Shown here piece after piece: positions 51,520-59,790 of a stretch of DNA of 64,000 nt. Below the pieces are notes generated by a model. That model saw only the letters and a list, made by a program, of their open reading frames with translations. It had not been told where the DNA came from and did not search any database. This DNA is from JAZKHT01 sp040385245 (GTDB taxonomy: Bacteria > Pseudomonadota > Alphaproteobacteria > Rhodobacterales > Rhodobacteraceae), in the NCBI GenBank assembly GCA_040385245.1, contig JAZKHT010000008.1, positions 248,001-312,000 of the forward strand, in the 5' to 3' direction. The stretch's first letter is position 1; every line of letters starts with the position of its first letter. The translations under genes and the position numbers were made by a program.

Positions 51520-51974
51520 GGCCGCCACTCGCGCGCCAAAAGACCCATCAAATGGCAATCCGCCCAATCGCCGCCGGGGCGCTTCCAACATTCCCGGATC
51601 ACCCCTTCGCGTTGAAATCCCAGCCCTTCATTCAGGCGAATGGCGCGGGCATTGTCGGCGGTGACGTCAAAGCCGATCCTGTGGCCGTTCAGCGGCCCAA
51701 AGACTTCGCCCAGAATGGCCCGCAGGAACGGTCCGCCCTGACCGGGCACCACGCTGACAATCGCCGACAGGCCAAACACCTGCGGCACCCATGTCATCAG
51801 CACGGCACAGCCCGTCACCGCGCCATCCGCCCGCCACAGGAACGCCAGGCGGTCGTCAATCGAGCGGGCGATTTCGCCGTCCTCGGGCGGCTCGATCCAT
51901 TGCGCGTTCTGCGGCAAACGCCACAGTCCGTCGATCACATCGTGATCATCAGGCGTGGCAGCGATCAGTGTCAT
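51516..51974 (-). CDS. GNAT family N-acetyltransferase
   Basis: This 152-residue acetyltransferase has the motif A region VVPGQGGPFLRAILGEVF and the C-terminal GFDVTADNARAIRLNEGLGF, with a short N-terminal DHDVIDGLW. Like its downstream neighbour its acceptor is unknown. It overlaps purL by 4 nt at 51971-51974 and the next GNAT gene by 4 nt. Confidence 0.87.
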   Translation of the reverse strand: MTLIAATPDDHDVIDGLWRLPQNAQWIEPPEDGEIARSIDDRLAFLWRADGAVTGCAVLMTWVPQVFGLSAIVSVVPGQGGPFLRAILGEVFGPLNGHRIGFDVTADNARAIRLNEGLGFQREGVIRECWKRPGGDWADCHLMGLLAREWRP

Positions 51975-54130
51975 TCCACCGCCGCTGCAAAAGCCCCGCG
52001 ATACAGCGCGGACAGATCGGCCAAGTGCGCGGTTTCGCCGCCAAAGACGACATCCGTGCCGCCAAAACTGCCCACTGCGGCCACCGGCACCCCGGCGGCA
52101 GTTCCTGCGCCAATCAACGCCTCGGCCTTGGCGGGGGCGCAGGCCACCAGATAGCGCGCCTGATCTTCGCCAAACAGGGTGCCTGCATCGCCAGAGCCAA
52201 GGGTGACGCCGACGCCCGCACCTTCGGCCATCTCGAACGCGGCCAGCGCCAGCCCGCCATCCGCCAGATCGGTCGCGGCGCGCAACAGTTTGCGGTTGGC
52301 GCGCAGGAATTCGCCGTGTCTGCGTTCCGCCACCAGATCGACATGCGGGGCATCCCCGGCCTCGATCCCGCACAATTCGGCCAGAACGGCAGACTGGCCC
52401 AGATGGCCAAAGGTGTCCCCGATCACCAGCGCCACATCGCCTGCATGGGGCCGCCCGGCAATCATCTGATCAAGCGAGGATAAAATCCCCACCGCCCCGA
52501 TCGTCGGTGTCGGCAGGATGCCCGACCCGTCGGTTTCATTGTACAGCGACACGTTGCCCGATACGATGGGCATGTCCAGCGCCGCCACCGCAGCGCCGAT
52601 GCCTTTGATCGCGCCGACGAATTGTCCCATGATCTCGGGCTTTTCGGGGTTGCCGAAGTTCAGGTTGTCAGTGGTGGCAAGGGGCAGGGCACCCACGGCA
52701 CACAAGTTGCGATACGCCTCGGCCACGGCCTGCTTGCCGCCCTCGAACGGGTTGGCCTTGACGTAGCGGGGCGTGACATCGCTGGTGAAGGCCAGCGCCT
52801 TGCCGGTGCCGTGCACCCGCACCACGCCAGCCCCCATTCCGGGCGCAACGACGGTGTCGGCCATCACCTGGCTGTCATATTGTTCATAGACCCAGGCCTT
52901 GTGGGCATAATTAGGCGATCCGATCAGCGCCCGCAGGCCGGCCATGGCACCGATGGCTGGAACATTGCCCAAAGGGGCGGCTTTCGGGGTTTCCACCCAG
53001 GGGCGGTCATATTCCGGCGCGCTGGACGACAGTTTCGACAGCGGCAGGTCGGCCTTGACGGTATTGCCTTGCAGGATCAGGAACCGGTCCTCGGCAATGG
53101 TTTCGCCGACGATGGCGAAATCCAGATCCCATTTCACAAAGATCGCGCGGGCCACCTCTTCCAGTTCCGGCTTCAGCACCATCAGCATCCGTTCCTGGGA
53201 TTCCGACAGCATCATCTCATAGGCGGTCATCGCGGTTTCGCGCTGTGGCACGTCATCCAGCTGCAAACGGATGCCAAGCCCGCCCTTGTCGCCCATCTCG
53301 ACCGCCGAACAGGTCAGCCCCGCCGCCCCCATGTCTTGAATGGAAATGACGGCCCCCGAGGCCATCAGTTCCAGACAGGCCTCCAACAGGCGCTTTTCGG
53401 TAAAGGGGTCGCCCACCTGCACCGTGGGGCGCTTTTCCTCGATCGTGTCGTCAAACTCGGCCGAGGCCATGGTGGCCCCGCCGACGCCATCGCGGCCCGT
53501 TTTTGCCCCCAGATAGACCACGGGCATGCCAACGCCGCTGGCAACCGAGTAGAAAATCTTGTCCGCATCCGCCAGACCGGCGGCAAAGGCGTTGACCAGA
53601 CAGTTGCCGTTATAGCTGCGGTGAAAGCGCACCTCGCCGCCCACCGTGGGCACGCCGAACGCGTTGCCATAGGACCCCACGCCCTCGACCACACCCTTGA
53701 CCAGATGCGCCGTCTTGGGGTGGTCGGGCATGCCGAACGACAGGCTGTTCATCGCCGCAATCGGGCGCGCGCCCATGGTGAACACATCGCGCAGGATGCC
53801 GCCCACGCCGGTGGCCGCCCCCTGATGCGGCTCGATGTAACTGGGATGGTTGTGGCTTTCCATCTTGAAGATCACGGCCTGCCCGTCACCGATATCGACG
53901 ACGCCTGCATTCTCGCCCGGCCCACAGATCACCTGCGGTCCGGTAGTGGGCAGGGTGCGCAGCCATTTCTTGGACGACTTGTAGGAACAATGCTCGTTCC
54001 ACATCGCCGAAAAGATGCCCAGCTCGGTAAAGGTCGGCTCGCGCCCGATGATGCCAAGGATGCGCTGATACTCATCCGGCTTCAAACCGTGGCTGGCGAT
54101 CAGGTCCGGCGTGATGGCGGGTTCGGTCAT
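51971..54130 (-). CDS. purL: phosphoribosylformylglycinamidine synthase, large subunit
   Basis: This 719-residue ATP-dependent ligase converts FGAR to FGAM in purine synthesis. It opens with LGIIGREPTFTELGIFSAMWNEHCSYKSS, has the ATP-binding GDPFTEKRLLEACLELM and QDMGAAGLTCSAVEMG, and DLADGGLALAAFEMAEGAGVG in the C-terminal half. It is the small-type PurL that needs separate PurQ and PurS, which are not in the window. It leads a coupled group with two GNAT genes. Confidence 0.97.
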   Translation of the reverse strand: MTEPAITPDLIASHGLKPDEYQRILGIIGREPTFTELGIFSAMWNEHCSYKSSKKWLRTLPTTGPQVICGPGENAGVVDIGDGQAVIFKMESHNHPSYIEPHQGAATGVGGILRDVFTMGARPIAAMNSLSFGMPDHPKTAHLVKGVVEGVGSYGNAFGVPTVGGEVRFHRSYNGNCLVNAFAAGLADADKIFYSVASGVGMPVVYLGAKTGRDGVGGATMASAEFDDTIEEKRPTVQVGDPFTEKRLLEACLELMASGAVISIQDMGAAGLTCSAVEMGDKGGLGIRLQLDDVPQRETAMTAYEMMLSESQERMLMVLKPELEEVARAIFVKWDLDFAIVGETIAEDRFLILQGNTVKADLPLSKLSSSAPEYDRPWVETPKAAPLGNVPAIGAMAGLRALIGSPNYAHKAWVYEQYDSQVMADTVVAPGMGAGVVRVHGTGKALAFTSDVTPRYVKANPFEGGKQAVAEAYRNLCAVGALPLATTDNLNFGNPEKPEIMGQFVGAIKGIGAAVAALDMPIVSGNVSLYNETDGSGILPTPTIGAVGILSSLDQMIAGRPHAGDVALVIGDTFGHLGQSAVLAELCGIEAGDAPHVDLVAERRHGEFLRANRKLLRAATDLADGGLALAAFEMAEGAGVGVTLGSGDAGTLFGEDQARYLVACAPAKAEALIGAGTAAGVPVAAVGSFGGTDVVFGGETAHLADLSALYRGAFAAAVE

Positions 54131-54247
54131 GGCAAATCCTCGGGCTGGGGCGCGCGCCTTGCGTCATAATGGATGTGGTCAGGAAGGAAAAGGCGAGCGT
54201 CGGGGATGCCGGTGATTATTTGGCCGCAGGGACACGCGCCCGCTGAA

Positions 54248-54304
54248 CCCTTCCTCTTCCCAAAAATATCCCACGGGGGGTGCGGGGGGTGTGAAACCCC
54301 CCGC
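54248..54304 (-). repeat. dispersed hairpin/GGATATTT element, copy E
   Basis: On the minus strand a hairpin with 9-bp arms (54304-54296 and 54290-54282) is followed by CACCCCCCGTG, GGATATTTTT and the purine tail GGGAAGAGGAAGGG. It lies between the sRNA candidate and purL. The rest of 54131-54247 and 54305-54399 shows no gene. Confidence 0.75.
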
Positions 54305-54399
54305 TGCCGGCGAAAGCCACACGCCGCACCTTAGCTGCTGCAATTCCGGTCAATCCGCACACCCCGTCGCCCGCCGAACGGGCAGCCCGCGCACAGGTG

Positions 54400-54480
54400 A
54401 AAAAAAAGGCCGAGCATTACGCTCGGCCAAGTCCAACAGGGAGGTATGAGGTGGTGAGAGAAACCTCAATCACCGCCTCG
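54400..54480 (-). ncRNA. candidate small RNA with exposed CCUCCC
   Basis: On the minus strand a promoter TTGAAC (54515-54510)-N17-TAAATG (54492-54487) predicts a start near 54480. A 5' hairpin (54479-54448; GAGG-C-GGTGA...TCACC-A-CCTC) is followed by a single-stranded ATACCTCCCTGTTGGACTT, then a perfect 8-bp stem GGCCGAGC/GCTCGGCC (54428-54408) and eight T. This about 80-nt layout, with an anti-Shine-Dalgarno-like CCUCCC between two stems, fits a trans-acting, Hfq-type sRNA. It is downstream of the LysR gene, with its own promoter. No open frame is in it. Confidence 0.7.
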
Positions 54481-54613
54481 AAGCTGCATTTATGGGCGGG
54501 GATGATTCCGTTCAAGTCTTATCATGCCGCAACTGCATCATGGCCGTTATGCGCTGCCTGCATAGGTAGGCGTCCGGCGTTCAAGACCTGCCCAAAAACC
54601 GCGCTGGAAACGG

Positions 54614-55507
54614 TCAGACCTGCTGGCGCTTGCGATAGGTGAAGATCTCTTCCGTGACGAATTCGCGGAACGCCGCCACGCGTTTGGAATGGCGCAACTC
54701 TTCGGGGTAGGCCAGAAACACCGGGACCTCGCCCGATTCCACGTCTGGCAAGACCCTGACAAGATGGGGGAAATCTTCGGTGATGTAATCGGGCAGCACG
54801 CCGACACCCAGATGGTTCAGCACACCTTGCAGCACGCCAAAGTAGTTGTTCACCGTCAGGGTGGACGGAATGTCATGCGCCATCAGTTGCTGGACAAGGC
54901 TTGCCCCCGCCGCCACCTGCGCGGTGCCGGGATGCTGGCAGATCAGGCGGTGCTGGCTGAAATCATCCATCGTCAGCGGTGTGCCATTCTCGGCCAGATA
55001 CTCTGGCGTGGCATAGGCCCGCATGCGGATGTTCATCAGCCGCTTGCGGATCAGGTCGGCCTGTGACGGCTCTTTCATGCGGATCGCCACGTCCGCCTCG
55101 CGCATCGGCAGGTCAAGAACCCGCTCTTCCAGCATCAGGTCGATTTTCAGGCTGGGGTATTTCTTGTACAGGCTGGCCAGACGCGGGGCCAGCCACAGCG
55201 TGCCAAAGCCGGTGGTGGTGGTCACGCGCAATTCGCCGAACACCTCGTCCTCGCTGTCGCGGATGCGGGCGGCGGTGGCGTCAAGGCGTTTGACCATCTG
55301 CTGGGTGGCATCGAACAGCAGTTCGCCCTGTTCGGTCAGGATCAGGCCGCGCGCGTGGCGGTGGAACAGGGTGACATGCAGGCTTTCCTCCAGCGCGCGG
55401 ATCTGGCGGCTGACGGCGGATTGCGACAGATGCAACACCTCACCCGCGTGGGTCAGGCTGCCCTTGTCGGCCACCGCGTGAAAAATCCGAAGTTTGTCCC
55501 AATCCAT
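54614..55507 (-). CDS. LysR family transcriptional regulator
   Basis: This 297-residue LTTR has the N-terminal HTH (MDWDKLRIFHAVADKGSLTH, SQSAVSRQIRALEE) and the effector domain (about 90-290: LRVTTTTGFGTLWLAPRL). The target and ligand are unknown. It is not next to an obvious divergent target gene, though the upstream region has a 19-bp tandem repeat. The sRNA candidate lies 100 nt after its stop codon, on the same strand. Confidence 0.9.
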   Translation of the reverse strand: MDWDKLRIFHAVADKGSLTHAGEVLHLSQSAVSRQIRALEESLHVTLFHRHARGLILTEQGELLFDATQQMVKRLDATAARIRDSEDEVFGELRVTTTTGFGTLWLAPRLASLYKKYPSLKIDLMLEERVLDLPMREADVAIRMKEPSQADLIRKRLMNIRMRAYATPEYLAENGTPLTMDDFSQHRLICQHPGTAQVAAGASLVQQLMAHDIPSTLTVNNYFGVLQGVLNHLGVGVLPDYITEDFPHLVRVLPDVESGEVPVFLAYPEELRHSKRVAAFREFVTEEIFTYRKRQQV

Positions 55508-55537
55508 CCCGAAACCTGTCTTGTCTGCAAAAATGCC

Positions 55538-55575
55538 AGCACGACCGCCGCTATCTAGCACGACCGCCGCTATGT
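55538..55575 (-). repeat. 19-bp tandem repeat upstream of the LysR gene
   Basis: AGCACGACCGCCGCTATCT is followed at once by AGCACGACCGCCGCTATGT; 18 of 19 bases agree. It lies 30-68 nt before the start codon, a likely place for a promoter or regulator site. Confidence 0.8.
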
Positions 55576-55741
55576 AGGGAAAACCTATCCCGTGTAAATG
55601 CGCGGACCCCCGAATTTCGCCACCAAGACGTGCAATTGGGCCACTGTGCGGGGGGTGCGACACGGCGGTGTCATGGCCCTGTGATCTTTGCCGGGCAAAC
55701 ACCCCAGCATCGGCCCTGTGCCGCAGGAATGAGGCATCGCA

Positions 55742-56644
55742 ATGACCAAAGACGTGACGCGGGACATCAGCTATGCGTCGTCGGCCCGGTCGCGCGGGGG
55801 CAGGGTGCTGATCCGGGCGCTGGAAAATGCGACGGGCCGCTTGTCGCTGATCCGCCGCGCGGCGGGGTACGAGGCGGATGTGGCGCGCGGCCGGTCCTTC
55901 TGGCAGGTCATCCCCGAACGCTATGGGCTTGAACTGCAGGTGATCGGCGGTTCCCTGGCCAACATCCCCGCGACCGGCCCGCTGGTGATGATCGCCAATC
56001 ACCCCTACGGCATCCTTGACGGGCTGATGATGGGCCATCTTCTGGACCGGGTGCGCGGCGATTTCCGCATCCTTGCCAATTCCGTGTTCCGCCGCGCGTC
56101 GGACCTGAACCGCGTGATCCTGCCCATCTCGTTTGACGACACCGCCGAGGCCGTCCGGATGAATCTGCAAACCCGCAATCAGGCGTTGACCTACCTGAAG
56201 GACGGTGGCGCCATCGGCGTCTTTCCCGGTGGCACTGTGTCCACCGCCGCAAGGCCGTTTTCGCGCCCAATGGACCCCGGCTGGCGCACCTTTACCGCCA
56301 GGATGATCGCCCGCACCGATGCCACGGTGGTGCCGGTGTTTTTCGACGGTCACAACTCGCGCGTCTTCCAGATCGCGTCGCACATGCATGCCACCTTGCG
56401 CCTTGGTCTGCTGATCAAGGAATTCCACGCCCGCGTGGACGAACCTGTGCGCGTGGTGATCGGTCAGCCCATACCGGCCGCCACGCTTGCGCCCCTGAAA
56501 TCCGACCCGACCGCGTTGATGGACGCGTTGCGCCGGGCCACCTATCAGCTTTCCCCTGCACCGCTTGCGCCTTATGGTTATGGTTACGAATTCGAGGCGC
56601 GGTACAAACGGCAAAGGGAATGGCATGGCGGTAGGGGTCTTTGA
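55742..56644 (+). CDS. lysophospholipid acyltransferase family protein
   Basis: This 300-residue PlsC-type acyltransferase has the NHPYGILDG motif (about residues 85-93, an H-X4-D version), GAIGVFPGGTVST as the second block, and VVPVFFDGHNSRVF as the third. The last 20 residues overlap murI by 20 nt. Such enzymes acylate glycerol phosphate or lysophospholipids; the substrate here is not determined. ATG 55742 follows CAGGAATGAGG. It is divergent from LysR by about 235 nt. Confidence 0.88.
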   Translation: MTKDVTRDISYASSARSRGGRVLIRALENATGRLSLIRRAAGYEADVARGRSFWQVIPERYGLELQVIGGSLANIPATGPLVMIANHPYGILDGLMMGHLLDRVRGDFRILANSVFRRASDLNRVILPISFDDTAEAVRMNLQTRNQALTYLKDGGAIGVFPGGTVSTAARPFSRPMDPGWRTFTARMIARTDATVVPVFFDGHNSRVFQIASHMHATLRLGLLIKEFHARVDEPVRVVIGQPIPAATLAPLKSDPTALMDALRRATYQLSPAPLAPYGYGYEFEARYKRQREWHGGRGL

Positions 56645-57437
56645 CAGCGGCCTTGGGGGCCTTACGGTGCTGGACGCGCTGCAAAAGCGCCTGCCCGATG
56701 TGCCCTTTGTCTATTTCGGCGACAACGCCCATGCGCCCTACGGCGTGCGCACCGCCGATGACATCTTTGCCCTGACCTGTGCCGCGACCGAACGCCTGTG
56801 GGCCGAAGGCTGCGATCTGGTCATCCTGGCCTGCAACACCGCCAGTGCCGCCGCGCTGAAGCGGATGCAGGAAACCTGGGTGCCGCCGGGCAAGCGGGTG
56901 CTGGGCGTCTTTGTACCGCTGATCGAGGCGCTGACCGAACGGCAATGGGGCGACAACTCGCCCCCGACCGAGGTGGCGGTCAAGCATGTGGCCCTGTTCG
57001 CCACCCCCGCCACCGTCGCCAGCCGCGCGTTTCAGCGCGAACTGGCCTTTCGCGCGATTGGCGTGGATGTAGAGGCGCAGCCCTGCGGCGGCGTCGTCGA
57101 TGCCATCGAACAGGGGGACGAGATATTGGCCGAGGCGCTGGTGCGCAGCCACGTCGAGGCGCTGAAACGCCGCATGCCCCACCCGCAGGCCGCCGTTCTG
57201 GGCTGCACGCATTACCCCCTTATGGAAAAGGTCTTTGCCGAGGCGTTGGGCGACGGCGTCAAGGTGTTTTCCCAAGCCAACCTTGTAGCCGAATCGCTGG
57301 CCGACTACCTGACCCGCCGCCCCGAATTCCTGGGGCCGGGCACGGTGTCGAAGTTCCTGACCACCGGGGATGCAAGGTCAGTGTCCGACCGCGCGACGCA
57401 GTTCCTGCGGCGACGGATTGTGTATGAGGGGGTTTGA
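56625..57437 (+). CDS. murI: glutamate racemase
   Basis: This 270-residue cofactor-independent racemase makes D-glutamate for peptidoglycan. The first half shows VFDSGLGGLTVL, GDNAHAPYG and the catalytic Cys in LACNTASAAAL. The second half shows LGCTHYPLM with the second catalytic Cys. The ATG at 56625 lies within the acyltransferase frame, giving a 20-nt overlap. It is therefore translationally coupled. Confidence 0.95.
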   Translation: MAVGVFDSGLGGLTVLDALQKRLPDVPFVYFGDNAHAPYGVRTADDIFALTCAATERLWAEGCDLVILACNTASAAALKRMQETWVPPGKRVLGVFVPLIEALTERQWGDNSPPTEVAVKHVALFATPATVASRAFQRELAFRAIGVDVEAQPCGGVVDAIEQGDEILAEALVRSHVEALKRRMPHPQAAVLGCTHYPLMEKVFAEALGDGVKVFSQANLVAESLADYLTRRPEFLGPGTVSKFLTTGDARSVSDRATQFLRRRIVYEGV

Positions 57438-57500
57438 GGGCGCTTGAAATCTGTTGGGTACCGTGCTTCTTTGGCCCTGTTGTGATTTCGGGGTGTTGGT

Positions 57501-58049
57501 ATGGGACGTGTGATCGGGTGTCTTTTGGCCTTGTTTACGGGTGCCGGAGCCGCATTGGCAGACCTGCCGGGCGTGGATTTCGACCGGATGCCGGTTGGTT
57601 GCCTCATCTACAACCGATATGACAACGGCAACCAATGGGTTGAATACTATGCCGGAAAATCCGGCACCAACCATATCATTCGGACCTATGAGCGCCCTGA
57701 ACACGCCGGTCAAAAAGCGCAGGAGGTCAGCACGATCACCTATGACGCCAATGGGTTCATGGTCAAACGGGTATGGGCGACCGGAAAATGGGAAAGATTC
57801 ACGCCGTTTTCCTGCTTTTCGCGACCGGGCGACTGCACTTACACTTACCGCAACGCCGATGGTTTGGTGGAAACCTTCAAGGGCAAGGTGCGCAAATCGG
57901 GCAAGTCGCTCGTCAGCTCTGGTGGATTTGTGGGCCAAGCGCCGTTCAACGACTCCACGCTGCGGCTTGGACCCTTTGGCAACATAGAAAGCTACACAGA
58001 AGGTTCGACCCAATTCAAAGTTGTGAAATACGCCGATTGTGGGCTGTGA
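57501..58049 (+). CDS. secreted protein of unknown function
   Basis: This 182-residue product has a signal peptide (MGRVIGCLLALFTGAGAALA). The mature part has five cysteines (CLIYN, FSCFSRPGDCTY, DCGL), giving likely disulfides. A beta-rich pattern (YYAGKSGTNHIIRTYE, ITYDANGF, VKYADC) suggests a small beta domain that recalls lipocalin or MORN-like motifs; I recognise no family. It is 63 nt downstream of murI. Confidence 0.6.
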   Translation: MGRVIGCLLALFTGAGAALADLPGVDFDRMPVGCLIYNRYDNGNQWVEYYAGKSGTNHIIRTYERPEHAGQKAQEVSTITYDANGFMVKRVWATGKWERFTPFSCFSRPGDCTYTYRNADGLVETFKGKVRKSGKSLVSSGGFVGQAPFNDSTLRLGPFGNIESYTEGSTQFKVVKYADCGL

Positions 58050-58231
58050 CACCTTCCTGATACGTCTGTGTACATCGGTGAAGAAACTCTAAACAGTCGC
58101 GAATAATCCTTTGTATTCAATAGTTTGTTCGAGGCGTGGCGTGGAGTCCACGCTGAACGCTGTCATGCAAAACCGCTTGCATCGTGGGCAGGACCCCTCC
58201 AAAAGAAGGCAGTTTCGCGTAAGGGGCCGAC

Positions 58232-59260
58232 ATGACCAGGAAAATCGCCATTCTCGGGGCTTCGGGCTATACAGGGGCGGAGCTTGTCCGTCTGATCGCC
58301 ACCCATCCCGACATGCAGATCGTGGCCCTGTCGGCGGATCGCAAGGCGGGGATGATGATGGCGGATGTCTTTCCGTTTCTGCGCCACCTTGACCTGCCGC
58401 GTCTGCAAAAGATCGACGAGATTGATTTTTCCAATGTTGACCTGTGCTTCTGCGCGCTTCCTCATGCAACGACGCAGCTTGTGGTGGCCGCCCTGCCGCC
58501 GGACCTGAAGGTGGTGGACTTGTCCGCCGATTTCCGCCTGCGCGATGTGGCAGAGTATGAAAAGTGGTACGGCCAGCCCCATGCCGCGCCTGATCTGCAG
58601 GCGACGGCTGTTTATGGGTTGACGGAATTCTACCGCGACCAGATTCGCACCGCCCGCCTTGTGGCTGGAACCGGGTGCAACGCCGCCACGGGGCAATTCG
58701 CCCTGCGCCCGTTGATTTCGGCAGGCTGCATCGATCTGGACCACATCCTGATCGACCTAAAGGCGGGGGTAAGCGGGGCCGGGCGGTCGTTGAAGGAAAA
58801 CCTGCTGCACGCCGAACTGTCGGGCGGGACGCACGCCTATTCGGCGGGGGGCAAGCACCGCCACCTGGGCGAGTTTGATCAGGAATTCAGCCTGCTGGCG
58901 GGCCGCCCCGTGCATATCCAGTTCACGCCGCACCTTTTGCCGATGAACCGGGGCATCCTTGCCACCACCTATGTCAAGGGCGATGCGGGCGTGGTGCACG
59001 AAACCCTTGCAACCGCCTATAAAGACGAGCCTTTTCTGAAGGTGCTACCTTTCGGCGCACTCCCCTCGACACGCGACATCGCAGGGTCCAACTTCTGTCA
59101 TATCGGTGTTGTCGGAGACCGTGTTCCCGGCAAGGCGGTCGTGGTGGCGGTGCTGGACAACCTGACCAAGGGCAGCAGCGGGCAGGCCATCCAGAACGCC
59201 AACCTGATGCTGGGTCTGGACGAAACGGCGGGGCTGATGCTGGCCCCGATCTTCCCATAA
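58232..59260 (+). CDS. argC: N-acetyl-gamma-glutamyl-phosphate reductase
   Basis: This 342-residue enzyme of arginine synthesis reduces N-acetylglutamyl phosphate to the semialdehyde. It has the NADP Rossmann motif ILGASGYTGAELVRL, the catalytic Cys in AGTGCNAATGQFAL, and FTPHLLPMNRGIL. The 182-nt upstream region has a small GCGTGG/CCACGC hairpin at 58139-58153 but no clear terminator. It is followed by ccmE after 9 nt. Confidence 0.96.
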   Translation: MTRKIAILGASGYTGAELVRLIATHPDMQIVALSADRKAGMMMADVFPFLRHLDLPRLQKIDEIDFSNVDLCFCALPHATTQLVVAALPPDLKVVDLSADFRLRDVAEYEKWYGQPHAAPDLQATAVYGLTEFYRDQIRTARLVAGTGCNAATGQFALRPLISAGCIDLDHILIDLKAGVSGAGRSLKENLLHAELSGGTHAYSAGGKHRHLGEFDQEFSLLAGRPVHIQFTPHLLPMNRGILATTYVKGDAGVVHETLATAYKDEPFLKVLPFGALPSTRDIAGSNFCHIGVVGDRVPGKAVVVAVLDNLTKGSSGQAIQNANLMLGLDETAGLMLAPIFP

Positions 59261-59269
59261 GGGGGCGGT

Positions 59270-59722
59270 ATGGCGGGTCTGAAAGGTCTTAAGAAACAAC
59301 GGCGTATCCAGATCATCCTGATGGCTGTGGCGGCCTTGGCCCTCAGCACCGGATTGATCGGTTATGCCATGCGCGACGGCATCAACTTCTTCCGCTCGCC
59401 CACACAGGTGGTCACCGAACCGCCCCAACCGGGCGAGGTGTTCCGCATCGGCGGGCTGGTGGAAGAGGGCAGCATCGTGCGCGGGCAGGGCGAAACCATC
59501 ACCTTCCGCGTGACCGACACGAACGAGACGATCCCCGTCCGCTATACCGGCGTCCTGCCCGATCTGTTTTCCGAAGGCCAGGGCATGGTGGGCACCGGCT
59601 CGATGCAAGGCGACACGTTCCAAGCCACGGAAATCCTTGCAAAACACGACGAAACCTATATGCCCGCCGAGGTGGTGGACGCGCTGAAGGAACAAGGCGT
59701 CTACCAAGACCCCGACAGCTAG
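59270..59722 (+). CDS. ccmE: cytochrome c maturation protein CcmE (heme chaperone)
   Basis: This 150-residue membrane-anchored OB-fold protein holds heme covalently in transit to cytochrome c. It has the N-terminal helix (about 12-32: IQIILMAVAALALSTGLIGY), VFRIGGLVEEGSI, ITFRVTDT, and the heme-binding His in ILAKHDETYMPAE (HDExY). It follows argC by 9 nt, so both are probably co-transcribed. Other ccm genes are not in the window. Confidence 0.95.
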   Translation: MAGLKGLKKQRRIQIILMAVAALALSTGLIGYAMRDGINFFRSPTQVVTEPPQPGEVFRIGGLVEEGSIVRGQGETITFRVTDTNETIPVRYTGVLPDLFSEGQGMVGTGSMQGDTFQATEILAKHDETYMPAEVVDALKEQGVYQDPDS

Positions 59723-59763
59723 CGCGCGCCCGGTTTTCACAGGCTTAACCGCGCCGGGCCAGC

Positions 59764-59785
59764 CTTTCCCCATGAACGGGGAAAG
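59764..59785 (+). promoter_or_regulatory. hairpin that sequesters the Shine-Dalgarno of the lysozyme gene
   Basis: CTTTCCCC and GGGGAAAG form a perfect 8-bp stem with a 6-nt loop. The 3' arm GGGGAAAG (59778-59785) is the only good ribosome-binding site for ATG 59791, spaced 5 nt. As RNA this would block initiation; as DNA it could be an operator. Confidence 0.6.
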
Positions 59786-59790
59786 CTGCC

